64,000 nucleotides of DNA from Owenweeksia sp048267305 (GTDB lineage Bacteria; Bacteroidota; Bacteroidia; Flavobacteriales; Schleiferiaceae), in the NCBI GenBank assembly GCA_048267305.1, contig JBLWXT010000006.1, positions 124,001 through 188,000 on the forward strand, given 5' to 3'. The first letter of the stretch is position 1; each line of letters starts with the position of its first letter. Below the pieces are notes generated by a model. The model was not told where the DNA came from. It made no database searches and saw only the letters and a program-made list of their open reading frames with translations. Below, piece after piece: positions 51,558 through 60,862 of this stretch. The translations under genes were made by a program, and so were the position numbers.

Positions 51558-53376
51558 CACCCTATTAGTTCTTGGACTCATTTTCCTTGCGGGAAATGTA
51601 TTTGCACAGCCTGTAGAAGAACTTGGCCCGGTTACCGCCCGCCCGCAAACTTATTCTCCTGCTAAGGTTAAAAAGAAAACCACGGCCAGTATAACCCTTC
51701 CCTTTTTTGATGATTTCAGCTACAATCAACATTACCCCGACACTGCCCTTTGGGAAGATGCCAATGTGTATGTAAACCAAACTTACGGACAAGCTCCACC
51801 CACTTTAGGTGTAGCTACTTTTGATGGACTCAACAAGGATGGACTGCCTTACGACATTACAAGGTTGGGCACCGATAGCGCAGATGTGCTTACCTCCCGT
51901 GCCATTGACCTCAGCAATACCATTGACTCCACTTACCTCTCCTTTTTTTGGCAGGCAGGTGGTTTGGGCGAAAGACCCGAACCCATAGATTCCTTTAACT
52001 TAAAATTTTACAGCCCACAAACCAAAACCTGGAACAGAGTGTGGGGTGTATTTGGAGTGGACTCCACAGGCTTTACTCAAGTGATGGTCCCTGTTACAAA
52101 ACCTCAGCATTTACGGGATGGCTTTAAATTCAGGTTTACTGCCTATGGTGCCAGGGCCGGTGCTTTTGACACATGGAACCTGGACTATGTGCGACTAGCT
52201 GACCAAAGAACAAAAAAAGACGGACCATTCACTGACCCCGCCTTTACAAGACCTCACACCAGCCTCTTAAAAACATTTGAATCCGTGCCGTGGTTTCATT
52301 ACAATGCTTTAGCCCCCATTGAAAACAAATCAACATTATTCCATTATTACCAAAGAAATATTTCTCCGGGTCAATCATTAAACCTGAACCTGTGTATTTA
52401 TGAAATTTCGGCATTTGGAAATACGCTTGCTTCTAATAATACTGGTGATGCCACAAAAGACAACAGTCACAATCCAAATGTGGAAACTTTATTCGACTGC
52501 CCAATCAACAGCTTTGCGTTGCCAAACCCTCCTACTGCAGAATTTGAAATCAAGGCATTGGCAACTTATACCGGTACTTCTGTAGCCAGCAAGGGCCCCA
52601 ACGATACTATTATCCGAAACCAGGTTTTTAAAAACTATTATGCCCTGGATGATGGCTCTGCTGAGCGCGCCTACCAAATTCGGGATAACCGAGGTGGATT
52701 TGTAATTGCGAAGTACGACATTGCCCAGGCCGACAGTCTTTTGGGATTGTACCTCTATTTTCTTCCCTCAGAATATGATATTGAGCAAAATCAGTTTTCC
52801 ATTGTTATTTACAAAAATGACAATAACCTTCCGGGAGACCTGATTTACGAAACCGATTCGCTTTACACCCCTCGATATACCTCTACCGATTTTATGTTAC
52901 CTTACCAATTAGATAAAGCCGTTTGGGTAACAGGCCCCGTGTTTATTGGTCTTCGACAAAAAACCAACGTACGCATGCCTATTGGTTTTGATGTAAATAC
53001 GGTAAAATCCACAAAGGTGTATTTTGGCACAAAATCCAATCTTTACGAATCCTTTCAAGAGGGAAATTTGATGATGCGCCCCTATTTGCGCTATCAGCCT
53101 ATTGACCTGGCTGTGGCAGAGGTAAATCCACAAACTTTGGAATTGGGTATTTTCCCAAACCCGGCCAGTGATTATATCCGAATTGAATCAAATGAAGATC
53201 ACAGCGGTTTGACATACCTAATCACCAACCTATCGGGCCAACTGATACAAACCGGAATGCTAGATTCTGAAATAAGATTCGGCAATAATATTAACTCAGG
53301 AGTTTACCTCCTGCGCATTGAAGATCCATCGGGCAAAAAAACACCTTTGGTGAAAAAGATTTTGGTAAAAAGATAA
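51538..53376 (+). CDS. T9SS-sorted exported protein
   Basis: The 612-residue protein has a signal peptide (1-23) and a body with TLPFFDDFSYNQHYPDTALW at the start, typical of a jelly-roll T9SS cargo found in operons with PASTA and RluD genes. The C-terminal sorting domain begins near 545 (LGIFPNPASDYIRIES), ending with SGVYLLRIED and a basic tail (LVKKILVKR). It is placed outside the cell. Function unknown. It overlaps both neighbours (20 bases upstream; one base, TAATG, downstream). Confidence 0.85.
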   Translation: MIQRHTSTLLVLGLIFLAGNVFAQPVEELGPVTARPQTYSPAKVKKKTTASITLPFFDDFSYNQHYPDTALWEDANVYVNQTYGQAPPTLGVATFDGLNKDGLPYDITRLGTDSADVLTSRAIDLSNTIDSTYLSFFWQAGGLGERPEPIDSFNLKFYSPQTKTWNRVWGVFGVDSTGFTQVMVPVTKPQHLRDGFKFRFTAYGARAGAFDTWNLDYVRLADQRTKKDGPFTDPAFTRPHTSLLKTFESVPWFHYNALAPIENKSTLFHYYQRNISPGQSLNLNLCIYEISAFGNTLASNNTGDATKDNSHNPNVETLFDCPINSFALPNPPTAEFEIKALATYTGTSVASKGPNDTIIRNQVFKNYYALDDGSAERAYQIRDNRGGFVIAKYDIAQADSLLGLYLYFLPSEYDIEQNQFSIVIYKNDNNLPGDLIYETDSLYTPRYTSTDFMLPYQLDKAVWVTGPVFIGLRQKTNVRMPIGFDVNTVKSTKVYFGTKSNLYESFQEGNLMMRPYLRYQPIDLAVAEVNPQTLELGIFPNPASDYIRIESNEDHSGLTYLITNLSGQLIQTGMLDSEIRFGNNINSGVYLLRIEDPSGKKTPLVKKILVKR

Positions 53377-54413
53377 TGAGGGAAGAAAACGAGAGTCCTG
53401 AAGAGGAACAGGATAACGAAGAACTTTTTGAGCACCACCGATTTGAGGCAGATAAGGGCCAAAAGCCGCTACGCGCAGATAAGTATATCAACAACTTACT
53501 TAGAAATACTTCTAGAAATAAAATTCAACAGGCATCTGATGCCGGCAATATCCATGTAAATGGAAAGCCCGTAAAGAGTAATTACAAGGTAAAGCCTGGC
53601 GATGTAGTTCAGGTTGTATTAGCGTACCCTCCTCGTGAAATCGAACTCATACCACAGGATATCCCCTTGCACATACATTATGAGGATGATGATGTAATTG
53701 TATTGAATAAGCAGCCCGGCATTGTTGTTCATCCCGGTTATGGAAACTATGACGGCACTTTGGTAAACGGACTTATTTACCATTTTAAAAATTTACCAGG
53801 TATGGACGAAACGAGGCCCGGTCTTGTTCATCGTCTTGACAGAGATACCAGCGGTATTATGGTGATTGCCAAGAATGAATATTCCATGGCTCATATAGCT
53901 CGTCAGTTTTTTGATCGTACCACCAAACGTACCTATCAGGCTTTGGTTTGGGGTGATATTCAGGAAGACGAAGGCACTATAGTTGGCAACATCGGCCGTA
54001 GCAAGAAAAACCGCAAAATATTTGTGGTATATGAAGATGAGGAAGAGGGCAAGCACGCCATTACTCATTACAAGGTTTTAAAACGCCTGGGTTATGCCAC
54101 TTTGGTGGAATGCAGGCTGGAAACTGGCCGTACACACCAGATCCGTGTGCACATGAAGCATATTGGCCACACCCTTTTTAACGATAAGGAATACGGTGGT
54201 GACACCATTTTGAAGGGTACCACCTTTACCAAATACAAACAGTTTGTACAAAACTGTTTTGCGGTTTGTCCTCGTCAGGCTCTACATGCCAAAACACTTG
54301 GTTTCACTCATCCCAAAACAGGTGAATTTATGAGTTTTGACTCGGAATTGCCGCAGGACATGAAAGACCTCATCGATAAATGGGAGAACTACGCCAAACA
54401 CAAAGCCGAATAG
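53376..54413 (+). CDS. RluD-like ribosomal RNA pseudouridine synthase
   Basis: The 345-residue enzyme has an acidic N-terminal extension (about 1-25), an S4 RNA-binding domain (about 30-90, LRADKYINNLLRNTSRNKIQ and GDVVQVVL), and the catalytic core with HRLDRDTSGIMVIAKN, in which the aspartate after RL (HRLD) is the catalytic residue. Further motifs are GRTHQIRVHMKHIGH and FNDKEYGG. It probably modifies uridines in 23S rRNA. Its start overlaps the T9SS gene stop, suggesting coupled translation of unrelated functions. Confidence 0.94.
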   Translation: MREENESPEEEQDNEELFEHHRFEADKGQKPLRADKYINNLLRNTSRNKIQQASDAGNIHVNGKPVKSNYKVKPGDVVQVVLAYPPREIELIPQDIPLHIHYEDDDVIVLNKQPGIVVHPGYGNYDGTLVNGLIYHFKNLPGMDETRPGLVHRLDRDTSGIMVIAKNEYSMAHIARQFFDRTTKRTYQALVWGDIQEDEGTIVGNIGRSKKNRKIFVVYEDEEEGKHAITHYKVLKRLGYATLVECRLETGRTHQIRVHMKHIGHTLFNDKEYGGDTILKGTTFTKYKQFVQNCFAVCPRQALHAKTLGFTHPKTGEFMSFDSELPQDMKDLIDKWENYAKHKAE

Positions 54414-54474
54414 AGCTTTGTGACATTAGTTACATAATCTCTTGCACGGAATTTGTACTATTGTGTAAGAAGTT

Positions 54475-55641
54475 ATGAAAAAATTCACCCTCCCTGTACT
54501 GTTAAGCATTTTGGCCTTGGTGGCAATTTTAAGCCGTTGCAAGCCTGACCCTGCTCCCTCTGTTCCGGAGTTTTCTGCCACTCCCTATAATTGGGTCACC
54601 CCAAGTGGATTTCCTCAGCCTAAATTCCCGGCAGACAACCCAATGACGGTGGAGGGCGTTGATCTGGGCCATCACTTGTTTTTTGACAAACGCCTTTCGG
54701 CTGATCAAACCATATCATGCTCCAGCTGTCACAATCAAGCTTTTTTCTTTGCCGATCCTGACTCTATCTCAACAGGTGTGGATGGAAAAACAGGACGCAG
54801 AAATGCTATGGTACTTTTCAACTTAGCCTGGCAAGAGTTTTTCTTTTGGGATGGACGTACCAATTCCCTGGAAGAACAATCCCTCCACCCTATTCAAGAT
54901 CCGGTGGAAATGGCCACAGATTTACCTACCGTAATTGCACGACTTGAAACTGACACCGCCTACCCCAATATGTTTAAAGCTGCTTTTGGCGATAAAAAAA
55001 TTACTGCAGACCGAATTGCCAAAGCATTGGCTCAATACGAAAGAACCATTATTTCAGCAGACAGTGAGTTTGATAGAGTAAAAAGATTGAGTGGAGACTT
55101 AAATGCACAATTTTTTGATGACGAGAGTGTTCCTGGAGATCCTAATAAAGGCTACTTAATGTTTAGCAGCGACTTTACCCCTAATGGTGCGCGTGGCGGT
55201 GATTGCTTTCATTGCCATGGCGCTGTGGAAACAGGCTTTTTAATGGGTGCTTTTGGCGTAGACAATCAATTTAAAAATAATGGCCTTAAGGCTACTTACC
55301 CCGCTGATAAAGGCCGAATGGAAGTAACCAGGCTTCCGCAAGATGAGGGCAAGTTCAAGATTCCAAGTGTTCGCAATATGGAGTGGTCATTTCCTTATAT
55401 GCACGATGGCAGCATTGCCTCTAAAGTTGTAGGTATTGATCCTGTTATGGAACTGATTGAATTCTACAATTCAGGAATCCACGAAAACAGCCCCAACATT
55501 GATCCCAACATGACTAAAAACGGAGGGGCCGATAAAAAATGGACTCAATCTCAAAAAGAAGACCTAAAGGCATTTTTACTCACCTTAACGGATAACAATC
55601 TACGTTTCGACCCCGCCTTTGAAGATCCATTCTTGAGATAA
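54475..55641 (+). CDS. Cytochrome c peroxidase (CcpA/MauG family), first of a tandem pair
   Basis: The 388-residue di-heme peroxidase reduces hydrogen peroxide in the periplasm. Heme sites are CSSCH (C82, C85, H86) and CFHCH (C244, C247, H248). Motifs LGHHLFFDKRLSADQTISC and FLMGAFGVDNQFKNNGL are typical, and KFKIPSVRNMEWSFPYMHDG is the conserved ligand loop. An N-terminal ILSRC may act as a lipobox, although Arg at the -1 position is unusual. A weak -7 box (TACTATTG, 54456-54463) precedes it. The downstream gene is a paralogue. Confidence 0.93.
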   Translation: MKKFTLPVLLSILALVAILSRCKPDPAPSVPEFSATPYNWVTPSGFPQPKFPADNPMTVEGVDLGHHLFFDKRLSADQTISCSSCHNQAFFFADPDSISTGVDGKTGRRNAMVLFNLAWQEFFFWDGRTNSLEEQSLHPIQDPVEMATDLPTVIARLETDTAYPNMFKAAFGDKKITADRIAKALAQYERTIISADSEFDRVKRLSGDLNAQFFDDESVPGDPNKGYLMFSSDFTPNGARGGDCFHCHGAVETGFLMGAFGVDNQFKNNGLKATYPADKGRMEVTRLPQDEGKFKIPSVRNMEWSFPYMHDGSIASKVVGIDPVMELIEFYNSGIHENSPNIDPNMTKNGGADKKWTQSQKEDLKAFLLTLTDNNLRFDPAFEDPFLR

Positions 55642-55656
55642 TCAGATAGATCTGCC

Positions 55657-56811
55657 ATGCGCATTCGTATAATTTCACCAATCCTTGTAATAACTGTATT
55701 TATACTGATTGCCATTACCAGTAGATGTATTGCCGATAAACCTGAAAAAAAACCAAAAAGCTTTGGAACACCCTACAACTGGGTAAATCCGAAAGGTTTT
55801 CCAACCCCCATTTTACCTGCAGACAACCCTTTAACTATAGAAGGTATTGAACTAGGCCGATACCTCTTTTTTGACAAACGACTCTCTGCTGATCTAAAAA
55901 TTTCCTGCGCCAGTTGCCATAAGCCCGATTTTCACTTTTCTGACCCCACTCCAATTTCAAGTGGTGTGGATGGCCGCAAGGGAACAAGAAATGCAATGCC
56001 GCTATTTAACCTCGCATGGCAGCAGTTTTTCTTTTGGGATGGAAGGGTAAAAACCTTGGAAGAGCAATCCCTCCACCCTATTCAGGATTTTAACGAAATG
56101 GCAACGGATTTACCAACCGTTTTATCGAGACTGACAACTGATAGCATATACCCCGAGATGTTTACAGCCGCCTTTGGCGACAAAAACATCACTTCCAACA
56201 GAATTGCCAAAGCCCTTGCTCAATTTGAGCGCACCATAGTTGCATCCAACAGCGAGTTTGACAGGGTGAAACGAATGACCGGAGATATTAATAATCCATT
56301 TGTTGAAGAATGGGGCAAAGGCTCAAAAAACAAAGGCTTTGAAATGTTTACAATGGATTTTCCGCCAAGTGGGATTAGAGGTGGTAATTGCCAGCATTGC
56401 CATGGGGCAGAAGAAACAGGATTTTTGATGGGTGCTTTTGGCGATGAAGCCTCTCAGTTTAAAAACAATGGCCTAAACCAGGAGCATAGTGCCGACCCAG
56501 GGAGATTTAACGAAACCGGGAAAGAACAGGATAAAGGCAAATTCAAAATTCCATCGGTACGAAACATGGAATGGACATTTCCCTATATGCATGACGGAAG
56601 TGTTGAACAGCTAAATGATCTTATTGAATTCTACAATTCCGGCATTCATCAAAACAGCAAAAACATTGACCCTGTAATGCACGAATTTGGTTTTGTAGAT
56701 AAAAACTGGACTGAAGCAGAAATGGAAGATTTAAAAGCATTTTTAGAAACCCTATCTGATGACTCTATTTCGTCTGAAATTCCAAGGTTTCAAAATCCAT
56801 TTGAAAGATAA
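55657..56811 (+). CDS. Cytochrome c peroxidase (CcpA/MauG family), second of a tandem pair
   Basis: The 384-residue paralogue is 15 bases downstream of the first and shares almost every motif: heme sites CASCH (C84, C87, H88) and CQHCH (C245, C248, H249), KFKIPSVRNMEWTFPYMHDG, and the ending LIEFYNSGIHQNSKNIDP. It also has an Arg-preceded cysteine near residue 24 (TSRC). The mature N-terminus is Lys-rich. The pair looks like a gene duplication kept in one operon; differing heme environments could tune peroxide range (inference). Confidence 0.93.
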   Translation: MRIRIISPILVITVFILIAITSRCIADKPEKKPKSFGTPYNWVNPKGFPTPILPADNPLTIEGIELGRYLFFDKRLSADLKISCASCHKPDFHFSDPTPISSGVDGRKGTRNAMPLFNLAWQQFFFWDGRVKTLEEQSLHPIQDFNEMATDLPTVLSRLTTDSIYPEMFTAAFGDKNITSNRIAKALAQFERTIVASNSEFDRVKRMTGDINNPFVEEWGKGSKNKGFEMFTMDFPPSGIRGGNCQHCHGAEETGFLMGAFGDEASQFKNNGLNQEHSADPGRFNETGKEQDKGKFKIPSVRNMEWTFPYMHDGSVEQLNDLIEFYNSGIHQNSKNIDPVMHEFGFVDKNWTEAEMEDLKAFLETLSDDSISSEIPRFQNPFER

Positions 56812-56817
56812 AGCCTA

Positions 56818-57438
56818 TTATGGCCTTATATAAACCACCTTTTTGGTTTCAAAAAATTCCTCTTCAAAAATGGTTTGAAGATCATAGATTTTGGGATGAT
56901 TCAAACCCGCAAGCTCTTCCGTAAGATCACCGCCCTTAAGATACCATATACCGTGTTTTACCAAGGCCTTTTTAGGCGTTTGGGTAACCTTCCCTTTTAC
57001 CCAGCTCATAAATTTGGGCATTTGCGTTACAGCTCTAGAAACCACCTGATCGTATTGCCCCTTTAAATTCTCTGCCCTGTCGTGATAGGCTACAAGGTTT
57101 TTTAAACCCAGGGCTTCCTTCACTTCTTTTACCACGGTTATCTTTTTGCCAATAGAATCCACCAAAGTGAATTTGCAATCGGGAAACATAATAGCCAATG
57201 GAATGCCTGGAAAACCACCACCCGTGCCTACATCCAATATTTTGGTTCCAAATTCAAACGGTGCCACTTTAGCTATTGCCAAAGAGTGCAGCACATGGCG
57301 CTCATAAAACTGGTCCATATCCTTACGGGAGATTACATTGATCTTCTCATTCCAATCGCGATACAATGGCTCTAGCTGAGCAAACTTCTGCAATTGGTCT
57401 TCTGTAAGGTTGGGGAAATATTTTTTAATCAGCTCCAT
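56818..57438 (-). CDS. rsmG: 16S rRNA (guanine527-N7)-methyltransferase
   Basis: The 206-residue SAM-dependent methyltransferase has the SAM-binding motif ILDVGTGGGFPGIPLAI (motif I) at about 65-82, then FTLVDSIGKKITVVKEV, and VVSRAVTQMPKFMSWVKGK. It acts on the 530 loop of 16S rRNA. Length is normal. Its start overlaps the end of the glycosyltransferase gene by ten bases. Confidence 0.94.
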   Translation of the reverse strand: MELIKKYFPNLTEDQLQKFAQLEPLYRDWNEKINVISRKDMDQFYERHVLHSLAIAKVAPFEFGTKILDVGTGGGFPGIPLAIMFPDCKFTLVDSIGKKITVVKEVKEALGLKNLVAYHDRAENLKGQYDQVVSRAVTQMPKFMSWVKGKVTQTPKKALVKHGIWYLKGGDLTEELAGLNHPKIYDLQTIFEEEFFETKKVVYIRP

Positions 57439-58544
57439 GATTTGGGCCTTCCGGCCAGTTTATTTTGAATATGAATAATTGCCAAAAATACAACCACTAA
57501 AAACTCCCATAATGGAAAAAAGCCAAGTTTGGACTTTTGGTTTAATCGCCCGGAAAGGCTTCGAATACTTATAGCCTGTACAGCAAACTTTGCCAGGATT
57601 AAAATCCAAATAAGGTGAAAAACTGTTTCGTTAGGTTGAATGACACTATATATAAATGCAGGGACAATGGCAGTATAAAAAATTAATTGGGCCAGCCCAA
57701 AGGAGCCCAGCAAAATGGAGGGCACGGCTTTATAGGAAGACGAAGTGGAAAGATGTCTCCTCTTTTGGCGCCACCATGTTTCAAAATCCTTTGGCCCATC
57801 AGACCAAGTAAAGCTCTCCTCCTGCAATTCAATGCCTGAATTTTTGGATGTGGCCATTTGCGAAACAAAAAGATCATCATCACCGGAAGGAATATGAAGG
57901 TGCGACTGAAATTTATCCGAGGCCTCAAAAAGCTCGCGGGTGTAGCCCATATTTCGCCCAACGCCCATAAAGGGTATTCCCGCCAAGGCAAACGAAAGGT
58001 AGTGCTGGGCCGTAAGCAAGGTTTCCCATTGGGTAAGTTTACCCGCTATAGAAGCCTGAAAATTATACGGACTCACTCCTAAAATCAAATCCTTTGTATT
58101 AAAGCCCGAAGCCATGGTGGCCAGCCACTGATCACTTTTAGGTTCACAATCGGCATCGGTTAAAATAAAATAATCGTGTTTGGCCAATTCCAAACCTAAA
58201 AGCAATGCCGGCTTTTTGCCTGTGGAATTGGAATCTCCGCTATTTTCAATCACCGTAAGGTTTGGATACTGCATTTTAAATCGCTTCAATACCTCTGCAG
58301 AATTATCGGTGCTGCGATCATTTACCACCAACACCTCAAAAACCACATTTTTTTGCGAAAGTATTTTGGGGAGATTGCTACGAAGGTTGTTCGCCTCATT
58401 CCGCGCGCAAATCACCACGCTCACAGCTTTGCCAAATGGCTTTGGTGGCTTGGGTTTATAAAATACCAGTCGCCAATGAAAATAGAGATAAAATACCAAA
58501 AGGTAAATAGTGGCTATAGCCCATATGTAGAGGAGGAAATTCAC
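57429..58544 (-). CDS. Membrane glycosyltransferase, family 2
   Basis: The 371-residue protein has an N-terminal membrane helix (about 4-24), a GT-A catalytic domain (VVICARNEANNLRSNLPKIL, VLVVNDRSTDNSAEVL, ILTDADCEPKS giving the DxD-type motif, and GDDDLFVSQMA), a QxxRW-like WWRQKRRHL motif near 258, and two to three C-terminal helices. It probably makes a lipid- or cell-wall-linked glycan from a nucleotide sugar. The start is a GTG at 58544-58542. Its -7 box lies five bases away (see promoter). Confidence 0.9.
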   Translation of the reverse strand: MNFLLYIWAIATIYLLVFYLYFHWRLVFYKPKPPKPFGKAVSVVICARNEANNLRSNLPKILSQKNVVFEVLVVNDRSTDNSAEVLKRFKMQYPNLTVIENSGDSNSTGKKPALLLGLELAKHDYFILTDADCEPKSDQWLATMASGFNTKDLILGVSPYNFQASIAGKLTQWETLLTAQHYLSFALAGIPFMGVGRNMGYTRELFEASDKFQSHLHIPSGDDDLFVSQMATSKNSGIELQEESFTWSDGPKDFETWWRQKRRHLSTSSSYKAVPSILLGSFGLAQLIFYTAIVPAFIYSVIQPNETVFHLIWILILAKFAVQAISIRSLSGRLNQKSKLGFFPLWEFLVVVFLAIIHIQNKLAGRPKSWS

Positions 58545-58548
58545 TCGC

Positions 58549-58556
58549 CAAAGGTA
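58549..58556 (-). promoter_or_regulatory. -7 box five bases before the glycosyltransferase start codon
   Basis: The plus strand reads caaaggta, i.e. TACCTTTG on the minus strand, an exact TAnnTTTG match just four bases before the GTG. If used, the message would be leaderless. Confidence 0.4.
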
Positions 58557-58582
58557 AAGTCTAAAATCATTGCCCTAAGCCT

Positions 58583-58590
58583 TACTTTTG
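58583..58590 (+). promoter_or_regulatory. Predicted -7 promoter box of the tgt operon
   Basis: TACTTTTG is an exact TAnnTTTG match, 55 bases before the tgt ATG, divergent from the glycosyltransferase promoter box at 58549-58556. Confidence 0.5.
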
Positions 58591-58645
58591 CCCGCTGAAA
58601 ACTGGTGGGTTAAAAGCTTATTCCACCAAAAGAAAATATTGGTAA

Positions 58646-59776
58646 ATGCACTTTGATTTAGAAGCCCAGGATGCCGGAAGTAAAGCCCGTGCCGGCACAT
58701 TGCACACTTCACGTGGAGAAATAAAAACTCCCATTTTTATGCCTGTAGGTACTGTGGCCTCCGTAAAGGCGGTGCACCAAAAAGAACTGCGCGAAGACGT
58801 AAAAGCACAAATTATACTGGGCAACACCTATCATTTGTATTTGCGCCCTGGCACCACCATACTAAACGGTGCCGGTGGCCTGCATAAATTTATGGGCTGG
58901 GATGGGCCCATACTTACCGATAGTGGCGGATATCAGGTGTACAGCCTTGCTGCCAACCGAAAAATCACTGAAGAAGGCGTGAAATTTCAATCGCATATCG
59001 ATGGCTCCCGGCATTTCTTTACACCAGAGAAATCAATGGAAATACAGCAATCTATAGGTGCTGATATTGTGATGGCTTTTGATGAGTGCCCACCCTACCC
59101 CAGCACTTATGAATATGCTAAAAACAGTATGGAGATGACCCACCGCTGGCTACAACGGTGTATAGACTGGATGGATCAGAACGAGCCGCTTTACGGACAT
59201 GAGCAATCGCTCTTCCCAATTGTTCAGGGCTCTACTTATAACGACCTTCGAAAGATTTCTGCAGAAACCATTGCCTCGCACGAATGTGCCGGATATGCCA
59301 TTGGTGGCCTTTCAGTAGGAGAGCCCCATGATGAAATGTATGCCATGAGTGAATTGGTGTGCGATATCCTGCCAAAGGAAAAACCCCGCTACCTGATGGG
59401 CGTGGGTACACCTGCCAATATTTTAGAAAACATTGCCCTTGGCGTGGATATGTTTGACTGCGTAATGCCTACCCGCAATGGCCGCAACGGAATGATATTT
59501 ACCAGCGAGGGAATTATCAACATAAAAAATAAAAAGTGGGAAGATGATTTCTCTCCGCTTGACGCCAACGGAACTTCATTTGTAGATAGTGATTATAGCA
59601 AGGCCTATTTACGCCACCTCTTTATGGCCAATGAATATCTTGGCAGGCAAATTGCCTCACTGCACAATCTTCGTTTTTACCTATGGCTGGTAAACGAAGC
59701 ACGTGAAAGAATTATAGATGGCACCTTTACCACCTGGAAAAATCAAATGGTGCCCAAATTGGATAACAGGCTATAA
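58646..59776 (+). CDS. tgt: tRNA-guanine (queuine) transglycosylase
   Basis: The 376-residue enzyme swaps guanine 34 of GU(N) tRNAs for the queuosine precursor. Catalytic aspartates are D92 (TDSGGYQV) and D271 (MFDCVMPTRNGRNG), with VIFGSTY-like substrate motif SLFPIVQGST and GGLSVGEP. However, the zinc site normally CxCxxC followed by His is changed: the aligned positions are G309, S311 and D314 in DANGTSFVDSD, although H340 is kept. So this form appears to lack its structural zinc. It is followed after three bases by lptG. Confidence 0.94.
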   Translation: MHFDLEAQDAGSKARAGTLHTSRGEIKTPIFMPVGTVASVKAVHQKELREDVKAQIILGNTYHLYLRPGTTILNGAGGLHKFMGWDGPILTDSGGYQVYSLAANRKITEEGVKFQSHIDGSRHFFTPEKSMEIQQSIGADIVMAFDECPPYPSTYEYAKNSMEMTHRWLQRCIDWMDQNEPLYGHEQSLFPIVQGSTYNDLRKISAETIASHECAGYAIGGLSVGEPHDEMYAMSELVCDILPKEKPRYLMGVGTPANILENIALGVDMFDCVMPTRNGRNGMIFTSEGIINIKNKKWEDDFSPLDANGTSFVDSDYSKAYLRHLFMANEYLGRQIASLHNLRFYLWLVNEARERIIDGTFTTWKNQMVPKLDNRL

Positions 59777-59779
59777 GCA

Positions 59780-60862
59780 GTGCTGAAAATCATTGACAGA
59801 TATATCATCGTTAAATTTCTGGGGACTTTCTTCCTGGTGATTACCCTCATTTTGGCCATTGCCATTGTATTTGATATCTCTGAAAAGATTGACAACTTTA
59901 TTACCAAAGGGGCCTCTGCCAAAGAGATACTACTGGACTACTACGTAAACTTTGTGGTGTATTATGGCAACCTTTTCAGCTCCATGATTGTGTTTATCGC
60001 CACCATCTTCTTTACATCCAGGATGACCGCCAACACGGAGATTGTAGCCATACTCACGGGTGGGGTAAGCTTTAGGCGTATGATGTGGCCCTACTTTATT
60101 GCGGCTACCATTTTGGCCAGTATTAGTTACGGCCTCGGCCACTACATTATTCCAAAAACCAATGTTACAAGGCTCAAGTTTCAAAAAACCTATATAGATC
60201 GGGAGACGGATGACCGCTTTAAAAATATTCACCGTCAGATAAAAGAAGGCCATATTATTTACTTTGAAAACTATAATGGCGATCGTCAATCGGGCTACCA
60301 TTTCACTTATGAGGTATTTAAAAATAACAACCTCATAAGTAAGCTCAAATCCGATTTCATAAGGCTCGACACAACTACCGGAAAATGGATTCTGGACAAC
60401 TATGTAGTAAGAACTATTGACGAAAATGGCGATGAGCATTTGACTTCGGGCCGCACAATAGATACGGTTTTTGACTTTAAAGCCGATGAGATTGTACCAA
60501 AGCTCTATACCATAGAAATGATGCCTACGCCTGAACTTAATGAGTTTATTGAAGCCGAGCGAATTCGTGGTTCAGAAAACATGAACTACTACCTTATTGA
60601 AAAGTATAAGCGTACATCATGGCCGGTTTCCACCTACATTCTGGTACTTATAGGGGTGAGCATTGCATCTAAGAAAACACGTGGTGGACTGGGATTAAAC
60701 ATTGCCATTGGTTTGGCGGCCTGTGTGGCCTATATCTTCTTTATGCAGATTAGCACCACCTTTGCCACCCTTGGTAACTTCTCGCCACTTATGGCCGTTT
60801 GGCTGCCCAATATTGTGTTTTCGTTTATAGCTATTTACCTCTATTACATTGCACCCAAGTAA
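59780..60862 (+). CDS. lptG: LPS export permease of the LptF/LptG family
   Basis: The 360-residue inner-membrane permease has about six helices: three at the N-terminus (about 8-32, 55-80, 98-120) and three at the C-terminus (about 275-295, 300-320, 330-355), with a large periplasmic domain between. RYIIVKFLGTFFLVITLILA and the TNTGVSFRRMMWP-type region fit YjgP/YjgQ. It would move lipopolysaccharide toward the outer membrane. The start is GTG at 59780; no ATG is available. LptF versus LptG is not resolved by eye. Confidence 0.88.
   Translation: MLKIIDRYIIVKFLGTFFLVITLILAIAIVFDISEKIDNFITKGASAKEILLDYYVNFVVYYGNLFSSMIVFIATIFFTSRMTANTEIVAILTGGVSFRRMMWPYFIAATILASISYGLGHYIIPKTNVTRLKFQKTYIDRETDDRFKNIHRQIKEGHIIYFENYNGDRQSGYHFTYEVFKNNNLISKLKSDFIRLDTTTGKWILDNYVVRTIDENGDEHLTSGRTIDTVFDFKADEIVPKLYTIEMMPTPELNEFIEAERIRGSENMNYYLIEKYKRTSWPVSTYILVLIGVSIASKKTRGGLGLNIAIGLAACVAYIFFMQISTTFATLGNFSPLMAVWLPNIVFSFIAIYLYYIAPK

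Noticed and set aside
54475..56811. Assembly artefact duplicating the peroxidase gene
   Set aside because: The two copies differ throughout in codons, length and linkers, so they are diverged paralogues.
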